From positions 19,264 through 83,263 of the forward strand of contig JANXWB010000086.1 in NCBI GenBank assembly GCA_025351345.1: a DNA stretch of 64,000 nucleotides. The letters run 5' to 3'. Each line of letters begins with the position of its first letter. Position 1 is the stretch's first letter. A model generated the notes under the pieces. That model worked only from the letters and a program-made list of their open reading frames with translations, made no database searches and was not told where the DNA came from. Of the stretch, positions 58,531 through 64,000 are shown piece after piece. The position numbers were made by a program, and so were the translations under genes. Origin of the DNA: Synechococcales cyanobacterium GL140_1_metabat_312. Its GTDB lineage: Bacteria; Cyanobacteriota; Cyanobacteriia; Leptolyngbyales; Leptolyngbyaceae.

Positions 58531-58697
58531 ATTTTTTGGGATTTAAGATTTGTTTTTGGAAGTGGTGCAGTAGAATTGCAAGTGGCGATGTAAGTTTCGC
58601 TTGCAACTACTCTAACAACCTTTTTCAAAAAATGCAAGCAGCACTTACAGGATTTCCGATCGTCCTCTATTCTTGTAAAACCAGTTCTTATAAAACC
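58531..58697. promoter_or_regulatory. Divergent desC / TetR-type gene control region
   Basis: A perfect inverted repeat TTGCAAG (58576-58582) and CTTGCAA (58600-58606), 24 bases centre to centre, lies between the two starts, and a further TGCAAG copy occurs at 58633-58638. These are candidate operator sites for the adjacent TetR-family protein. Confidence 0.55.
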
Positions 58698-59864
58698 ATG
58701 GCTTCCTCTTCCACCCGTCAACGTCTTATTCAGTCGGCACTTACGCTTTTTACGAGTGGCGGTATTAATGCTGCTACAACCCGACAGATTGCAGATGCAG
58801 CGGACGTTAACGAGGTGACGCTTTTCCGACAGTTCGGGAATAAGCAGGGCTTAATATTGGCAGTAATCGAGGAGTCAGAGAGCTTTGAGAGCTTTGGGTC
58901 TATTCTGCATCGGGTTCCGGCTTCTGGGGATGTTGCGCAACTTCTTCGCGATTATGCAAGTGCCACTTTAGAGGTGTGCGATCGTTCTTCGGAGTTATTA
59001 CGATCGTTTTTCGGGGAAGCTGATGCTACTATTGCGATCCGCCGTGCCCTTGCCGATCGCCTAAGTATTGCGAACCAACAAATTAGCCAATACTTTTCGC
59101 ATACCGCTCCAACCATCGATATTACTATTTTTAATACTGCGCTTCTGGGATATGTGATGACAGAATTGACGCTTGAATCTCATGGTCTATGGCGCGATCG
59201 GGCTGATTTTCTCGATCGGTTGATTCAGGTCTGCCTTTCCGAATCTGCAAGTTTCGACGTTATTTCCGATCGACCGTTATCCAGTCTAGTAGAAGATTTA
59301 CGGGATCAATGGGTCCATTTAATTCTAGACCGATCGCGTAAATCAGGCATTCAAGAATCAGCTTTGGCCTATGTGTTGCTAGGTTCAGGACTTGCTCCGG
59401 AGGAAATCGTGGGATTGAGTCGGCAGCAATATGTCAGCGATCGGGACCAGAGTTATCTGCAAGTTAAACTTGCATCGAAATTTTGCTCTATTCCTTTAAA
59501 TCAATGGATTCTCGGTAAACGTTATGGTTCTTATACTAATAATCCTTTAACTAAATGGCTTAAACAGCGAAAAGATGATCAGACTGCATTGTTTTTTTTA
59601 GAGGGCCAGCCGATATCGAGCAAGCAGATTTCGGAGATGTGGCAAGGTTGGTGTGAGGGATTATTGCGGGCAGATGGAGGAATGCCGATCGTGCTGCAAG
59701 CCCAGCAAACTTGGTGCGTTGAGATGTTGATACGCGGGATTGAGCCAGAAAACCTGAGCATTCTCACGGGCTGGACAAGAGCGCAATTGCAACCCTATAT
59801 CGATCGATCGGGCATTAAACTCGCTTTGGCTCAAGCCATGCAACTGGATCAAAAATCGAATTGA
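58698..59864 (+). CDS. TetR-type regulator with a C-terminal tyrosine-recombinase-like domain
   Basis: From ATG 58698 (388 residues), residues about 5-55 are a TetR helix-turn-helix (LIQSALTLFTSGGINAATTRQIADAA, VNEVTLFRQFGNKQ). A ligand-type helical domain (about 60-190) follows. The last 190 residues (LAYVLLGSGLAPEEIVGLSR, and later VLQAQQTWCVEMLIRGIEPENLSILTGW) follow the pattern of a tyrosine recombinase catalytic domain, including the RHTFAT- and LGH-like segments, but without the catalytic Arg-His-Arg-Tyr residues. It is therefore probably a regulator, not an integrase. Upstream frame extension to 58536 overlaps desC and is rejected. Confidence 0.75.
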   Translation: MASSSTRQRLIQSALTLFTSGGINAATTRQIADAADVNEVTLFRQFGNKQGLILAVIEESESFESFGSILHRVPASGDVAQLLRDYASATLEVCDRSSELLRSFFGEADATIAIRRALADRLSIANQQISQYFSHTAPTIDITIFNTALLGYVMTELTLESHGLWRDRADFLDRLIQVCLSESASFDVISDRPLSSLVEDLRDQWVHLILDRSRKSGIQESALAYVLLGSGLAPEEIVGLSRQQYVSDRDQSYLQVKLASKFCSIPLNQWILGKRYGSYTNNPLTKWLKQRKDDQTALFFLEGQPISSKQISEMWQGWCEGLLRADGGMPIVLQAQQTWCVEMLIRGIEPENLSILTGWTRAQLQPYIDRSGIKLALAQAMQLDQKSN

Positions 59865-59964
59865 AAGAAGACCCACTCAAACCCTTGTTCTGTCTAAGTT
59901 GATTAATCTAGCATTAACAAATAAAGTTAATTAACAAAATTGAGTGACTTAACTGCTGATTGAC

Positions 59965-60621
59965 TTAACTACGGACTTTTGGGCAAGCGGAAGGAGTAGC
60001 AGTTTCGCAGGCGCTGAGGCAGGGGTGTTGGTAGGCATCTTCAGTTGTTAAATCAGGTGGAATTTGGCCAAAGACCATATCGCAACTATAGTCCTCAAAG
60101 TTTGGCGTTAACGTGACAGGGATTCCAAAATCTTCCGTGAAAAAGGCTTGAGTGGGGAGTTTACACATATTGACGCACATCCCTACACACTCGCTTTGTT
60201 CTAGATAGCGACATTTAAGAATGTGGACATTGCTGCGTTGGAGTTGGGTTGTGCCGTCTAGATTGGTAATTTCAGCCTCGCGAACTTCACAAGGGCCAAC
60301 GAGCCAAGTAAACAATCGGGTGGCAAACCAAGCATTGAGTTCACAGACTAACCGAGTCGGAACAAATACCGTACGAATGAGCCACAGAATTCCCGATGGG
60401 ATCAACGATCGGAGTACCACCTTCACAAGAGCTTGCTGCTCGGTCGCATTTCGTCCCTGCATGATGCGTTGGGACAGATCTACAAAGCCGTCATAGCCAG
60501 GAAGACGACTTTTTTGACCAACAGCGTTAGACATTTTTTTTGCAAAAACCCAAATGAATGCACGATCGATCGTATTGTCGTGGTAAGTAGTTTTCTCTGT
60601 AGTTTGAAGATTTGCATTCAT
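59965..60621 (-). CDS. DUF4033 protein, D27-like
   Basis: The 218-residue product belongs to DUF4033, the family of the plant plastid beta-carotene isomerase DWARF27, which starts strigolactone synthesis. Seen: a basic N-terminus, the hydrophobic stretch LIPSGILWLIRTVF, LVGPCEVREAEI, and the cysteine-rich CRYLEQSECVGMCVNMCKLP, which is typical. Cyanobacteria do not make strigolactones, so carotenoid isomerisation of another kind is more likely. ATG 60621. Confidence 0.85.
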   Translation of the reverse strand: MNANLQTTEKTTYHDNTIDRAFIWVFAKKMSNAVGQKSRLPGYDGFVDLSQRIMQGRNATEQQALVKVVLRSLIPSGILWLIRTVFVPTRLVCELNAWFATRLFTWLVGPCEVREAEITNLDGTTQLQRSNVHILKCRYLEQSECVGMCVNMCKLPTQAFFTEDFGIPVTLTPNFEDYSCDMVFGQIPPDLTTEDAYQHPCLSACETATPSACPKVRS

Positions 60622-60779
60622 GGTGAGTTATGGGAGAGCAACGATAGAGATGTCCGTAACACCCTTCAATCTCCGTTCATTTTACGGTCAGAGATTATGG
60701 TAAATTCAGGTCAAGAATTCACTGTCTCTTAAGTTTAGACTTTACATTCAATCTTTGCCCTACTATTTCTGCCTAGATT

Positions 60780-61898
60780 ATGCCGATTACTACGATCGCC
60801 CAAGAATTTTCCTCTACTGGAAGCGTGACGGACGTTAGAACTTTAGGAAATGGCAATATTAATGACACCTTTTTAGTGACAGATGAAGCAGGCGATCGGT
60901 TTGTACTCCAGCGCATTAATACGCAGGTATTTCGTCATCCACAATGGGTGATGGAAAACATGAAAATTGTGACAGAACATATTTACACTAAGCTTCAAGC
61001 TAGCAAACTTCAAGACGATCGAGTAGAACGTCGATGGGAGACACCTCGGGTTATTTTGACAAACTCTGGGGCGGATCATTTTGTAGATGAAACTAATTCA
61101 TTCTGGCGAGCTATTAGTTTTATTGATCAAGCGGAAACAATCGATCGGATTGAAGATCCAAGTCATGCCATTGAAGTTGGAATCGCACTCGGAATATTTC
61201 ATGGATTGGTAGGCGATATTTCAGCAGCAACTTTACATGACACCTTAGAAGGCTTTCACATAACACCTGTATATCTGAAACAATACCACGACGTTCTATT
61301 CAATTCTAGATTGCAACAAACCCCAGAAATCGATCGGTGTTTGCAATGGGTCAGCGATCGAACTTCATTTGTAACCCTACTGGAAGACGCTAAGCGATCG
61401 GGGAAATTGATGCTCCGAATTATGCATGGCGATCCAAAAGTGAATAATGTCATGTTTGATTCAATGACCCATCAGGCTATTAGTATGGTGGATCTCGATA
61501 CGGTAAAGCCGGGACTGATTCACTACGATATTGGCGATTGTTTACGATCGGGTTGCAATGTAATGGGCGAAGATGCGAAAAATTGGGAAGCGGTTCAGTT
61601 TGATATTGGCTTGTGCGAAACCATCTTACAAGGATATTTGCCACAGGTTAAGGGACTTCTCACAAATTTTGATTATGATTTTATTTATGATTCAATCCGA
61701 TTAATTACCTTTGAATTAGGGCTACGTTTTTTGACAGATTATTTGGCAGGAAATACCTATTTTAAAGTAAATCACCCTAGTCATAATTTAGCGCGCGCTA
61801 TGGTTCAATTTCAATTAATGGAAAGTTTAGAGCACCAAGAAGATAAAGTCAGAAAGATTGTTGAAGGTCATAAAAAGAATAATCTAAATAATGTATAG
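60780..61898 (+). CDS. Phosphotransferase-fold kinase (APH-like)
   Basis: The 372-residue aminoglycoside-phosphotransferase-fold protein shows LGNGNINDTFLVTD, the lysine-bearing FVLQRIN, IMHGDPKVNNVMFD (catalytic loop) and VDLDTVKPGLIHYDIGDCLRSG (metal-binding). This layout is close to N-acetylhexosamine 1-kinase (NahK)-like and other small-molecule kinases. A drug-resistance role is not implied. The substrate is unknown. Confidence 0.75.
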   Translation: MPITTIAQEFSSTGSVTDVRTLGNGNINDTFLVTDEAGDRFVLQRINTQVFRHPQWVMENMKIVTEHIYTKLQASKLQDDRVERRWETPRVILTNSGADHFVDETNSFWRAISFIDQAETIDRIEDPSHAIEVGIALGIFHGLVGDISAATLHDTLEGFHITPVYLKQYHDVLFNSRLQQTPEIDRCLQWVSDRTSFVTLLEDAKRSGKLMLRIMHGDPKVNNVMFDSMTHQAISMVDLDTVKPGLIHYDIGDCLRSGCNVMGEDAKNWEAVQFDIGLCETILQGYLPQVKGLLTNFDYDFIYDSIRLITFELGLRFLTDYLAGNTYFKVNHPSHNLARAMVQFQLMESLEHQEDKVRKIVEGHKKNNLNNV

Positions 61899-61995
61899 AT
61901 AGGGACTGGATACCTAGAGTTGTTAAATCTGCTACCGATCGTGTCACGATTACGCTAGGCTATAGACGCAAAATCTTGCATTCTCACACCACATT

Positions 61996-62961
61996 ATGAC
62001 TCTTTCTACTGTCCCCGTAACTGTTTTAACTGGCTATCTAGGTTCGGGCAAAACTACATTACTAAATCGAATTTTGACCCATGAACATGGGAAAAAGGTT
62101 GCGGTCATTGTGAATGAATTTGGAGCGGTGGGAATTGATCATCAGTTAGTGGTGGATGCGGATGAAGAAATTTTTGAGATGAATAATGGTTGTATTTGTT
62201 GTACAGTGCGTGGGGATCTAATTCGGATTATTAGTAATTTAATGCGACGGCGTGACAAGTTTGATCATTTGGTTATTGAAACAACAGGACTAGCCGACCC
62301 AGCTCCAGTGATTCAAACGTTTTTTGTGGATGATGCCGTACGAGAGCAAGCAACGTTAGATGCCGTGGTGACGTTGGTAGATGCAAAACATATTGTTCAA
62401 CATTGGGATGCAGATGAAGCGCTGGAACAGATTGCGTTTGCCGATATTGTGATGTTGAATAAAACGGATTTGGTGATGGCTGATGAGTTAGATCAATTAG
62501 AAACTCGGATTCGATCGATGAATGCATTTGCAAAAATTTACCGTACTCAGGATTCTGAAATTGAAATGGATAAAATCCTTGGGGTGGGTGCATTTGATTT
62601 AGATCGTACTTTAGAAGTAGAACCCGGTTTTTTGACGGATGATCATGCCCATGAACATGATGACCAAATTACATCAATTGCACTTTTAGAATCAGCTCCT
62701 ATCAATGCCGAAAAGCTACATGACTGGATTACCAATTTGCTAAAAACACAGGGACAAGATATTTTCCGAATGAAAGGAATTTTAAATATGGACGGAAGTG
62801 ATCATCGGTATGTATTTCAGGGTGTGCATATGATTTTTGATGGGAAGGTCGATCGGTTATGGAAATCAAGGGAACAACGCAAAAGTGAATTAGTATTTAT
62901 CGGACGTAATCTCGATCGAAAAATGCTGGAGAGTCAATTTCAGGATTGTGTGGTGAAGTAG
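61996..62961 (+). CDS. COG0523 metallochaperone GTPase (CobW/ZNG1-like)
   Basis: The 321-residue G3E GTPase loads metals, often zinc, into target proteins. Seen: Walker [16 protein letters not shown], the metal motif GCICC in [24 protein letters not shown] (switch II), NKTDLV (G4), and a His-rich patch [10 protein letters not shown] in the middle. Cyanobacterial members are commonly controlled by the zinc regulator Zur; I cannot identify a Zur box. It overlaps or abuts the WD40 gene that follows (start at 62964, three bases after the stop), which suggests coupled function. Confidence 0.88.
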   Translation: MTLSTVPVTVLTGYLGSGKTTLLNRILTHEHGKKVAVIVNEFGAVGIDHQLVVDADEEIFEMNNGCICCTVRGDLIRIISNLMRRRDKFDHLVIETTGLADPAPVIQTFFVDDAVREQATLDAVVTLVDAKHIVQHWDADEALEQIAFADIVMLNKTDLVMADELDQLETRIRSMNAFAKIYRTQDSEIEMDKILGVGAFDLDRTLEVEPGFLTDDHAHEHDDQITSIALLESAPINAEKLHDWITNLLKTQGQDIFRMKGILNMDGSDHRYVFQGVHMIFDGKVDRLWKSREQRKSELVFIGRNLDRKMLESQFQDCVVK

Positions 62962-62963
62962 AG

Positions 62964-63872
62964 ATGGAATGGATTCGAGAGCCAGATTTTGAATTGGATG
63001 AGTACGTGACTGCGATCGCTTGGATGCCGGATGGAACCGGATTTGTGGCGGCGACAGCTCATGGACAGGTAGTGACGTTTGAGGATTTCGATCGCCCTAA
63101 ATTTCCCTTAACGAAGACCAAAATAACTAAGCAGAAAGAGGAAGATGGGTTTTCTCTTGATGCGTTGGGGTGGTCGGCGGATGGGAAGTATTTAGCGGCG
63201 GCGGGGCAGAGAGGAGAATTGTATATTTGGAGCGAAGGAGAACTTATTGAAACATTGATTTATTCGGGCTGGATTGATGTACTGGCTTGGCATCCAAAAC
63301 GATCGTTACTTGCATTTGGAGTTGGGAAAACGATTTATATCTGGAATGCTGAGACGAAAGCTATTGAATCAAGTTTAGAACAGCTAAATTCATCAGTCTT
63401 AGCGTTAGCTTGGAATACTAAGGGCGATCGGCTGATGGCGTCTGGAAATCGGATGGTGAAATGCTGGGATATACAACATTGGACTGCTAGCCCGATGATC
63501 TGGGATCTGAGTGCGGCTTGCGGGACGATCGCTTGGGCACCAGAGGATCGTTTTTTTACGGCGGGGTGTTTCGATCGGACGGTGCTGGTGGCTTCAGAAT
63601 TCGGCAGTGAAGATCCTTGGCGAATGAGCGGTTTTCCCGAGAAGATATCATTAGTGGCTTGGTCGTCGGTGATCAATCCTGTTACGGGATGCCCAATGTT
63701 GGCGACGGTGAGTGGGGATGGGGTTGTGATCTGGAATTGGAATGGAGAAGGTTGGGATGGCAATATTGTTGTTTCAGAAGGAAGTCGAATCAATACGATC
63801 TCTTGGAAACCGGGGAAACTATCGTTTGCGATCGGGACGAACGAAAGGATTGAGATAAGAACGTTCGATTAG
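62964..63872 (+). CDS. WD40-repeat protein coupled to the metallochaperone
   Basis: From ATG 62964 (MEWIREPDF, 302 residues) the protein is seven WD-like repeats of about 40 residues: VTAIAWMPDGTGF, LDALGWSADGKYLAAAG, IDVLAWHPKRSLLAFG, VLALAWNTKGDRLMASG, GTIAWAPEDRFFTAG, ISLVAWSSV and INTISWKPGKLSFAIG. This makes a complete propeller with no signal peptide. The repeats lack the full WD dipeptide, as in many bacterial propellers. A TTG at 62946 is also in frame. CobW-like and WD40 genes being adjacent is seen in other cyanobacteria, to my recollection. Confidence 0.85.
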   Translation: MEWIREPDFELDEYVTAIAWMPDGTGFVAATAHGQVVTFEDFDRPKFPLTKTKITKQKEEDGFSLDALGWSADGKYLAAAGQRGELYIWSEGELIETLIYSGWIDVLAWHPKRSLLAFGVGKTIYIWNAETKAIESSLEQLNSSVLALAWNTKGDRLMASGNRMVKCWDIQHWTASPMIWDLSAACGTIAWAPEDRFFTAGCFDRTVLVASEFGSEDPWRMSGFPEKISLVAWSSVINPVTGCPMLATVSGDGVVIWNWNGEGWDGNIVVSEGSRINTISWKPGKLSFAIGTNERIEIRTFD

Positions 63873-63877
63873 AAATA

Positions 63878-63949
63878 TGGGCGGTGCAAGATTCGAACTA
63901 GCGACCTTCTGCGTGTAAAGCAGACACTCTACCACTGAGTTAACCGCCC
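63878..63949 (-). tRNA. tRNA-Val (anticodon UAC)
   Basis: On the minus strand the sequence folds as a complete cloverleaf: acceptor stem GGGCGGT/ACCGCCC, D-loop with AGTGGTAGAG, anticodon stem TCTGC/GCAGA enclosing TTTACAC (anticodon UAC), and the T-arm loop TTCGAAT. The 3' CCA is not encoded. Length about 72 nt, ending with discriminator A. Confidence 0.95.
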
Positions 63950-64000
63950 GATGGAAACCACTATAGCAGAGTAGAGGACAAAGACGATCTCCAAATTGAA

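Overview
The window is chromosomal DNA from a beta-cyanobacterium. It carries form IB RuBisCO with the rbcX chaperone between rbcL and rbcS, a beta-carboxysome operon (ccmK2-ccmK1-ccmL-ccmM-ccmN), the CO2-uptake NDH-1 genes (ndhF4-ndhD4-cupB), ndhH, an acyl-lipid Delta9 desaturase, and very frequent GCGATCGC/CGATCG palindromes (HIP1) inside and outside genes. No ribosomal RNA, integrated prophage, intact insertion sequence or CRISPR array is visible. The genus cannot be named from the sequence alone. Layout: 1-13.4 kb holds housekeeping and conserved cyanobacterial genes (cysK, a coiled-coil/TerB-C-like protein, an HpsJ-like membrane protein, a family 2 glycosyltransferase, a palindromic repeat element, DUF2854, gap1, DUF3352, a ureohydrolase next to speE, rsmA, purM). 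14-22.7 kb has rlpA, a MidA/NDUFAF7-type methyltransferase near ndhH, a degenerate histidine kinase, a helix-turn-helix/GrpE-like fusion, leuC and an unknown protein. 23-29 kb has rnpB, panB, a seven-bladed periplasmic propeller, a tRNA dimethyltransferase of the Trm1 family, a thioredoxin, an Rpn-type nuclease and glutaminase. 29.4-32.7 kb is the rbcLXS operon with a small basic protein gene divergent from it. 33.5-35.1 kb is an accessory islet: an AAA ATPase plus a broken TOPRIM gene, resembling an anti-phage pair. 35-41.6 kb has rbgA, three genes for a branched-chain/neutral amino-acid ABC transporter interrupted by pgi, and a toxin-antitoxin-like pair. 41.6-51 kb is the CO2-concentrating block: ndhF4-ndhD4-cupB on the minus strand, divergent from ccmK2K1LMN on the plus strand. 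51-64 kb has a histidine kinase pseudogene, typA, a methyltransferase, a phosphatase of the phosphoglycolate type, a phytanoyl-CoA-dioxygenase-like enzyme, desC divergent from an unusual TetR regulator, a D27-like protein, a phosphotransferase-fold kinase, a COG0523 metallochaperone coupled to a WD40 protein, and tRNA-Val. How it fits together: the centre of the window brings together carbon fixation. CupB with NdhF4/NdhD4 hydrates CO2 to bicarbonate, the CcmK/L/M/N shell concentrates it, and RbcL/RbcS assembled by RbcX fixes it. CcmM links RuBisCO to the shell through four small-subunit-like repeats, but its carbonic-anhydrase domain lacks a zinc ligand and a regulatory cysteine, so a separate carbonic anhydrase is expected elsewhere. 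The most noteworthy unusual items are: the ATPase/TOPRIM pair with a collapsed TOPRIM gene; a second gene (histidine kinase) that also shows an internal deletion with frame change; a TetR protein fused to a tyrosine-recombinase-like domain facing desC; a DNA-binding/GrpE-like fusion; and a predicted NdhH-modifying methyltransferase close to ndhH.
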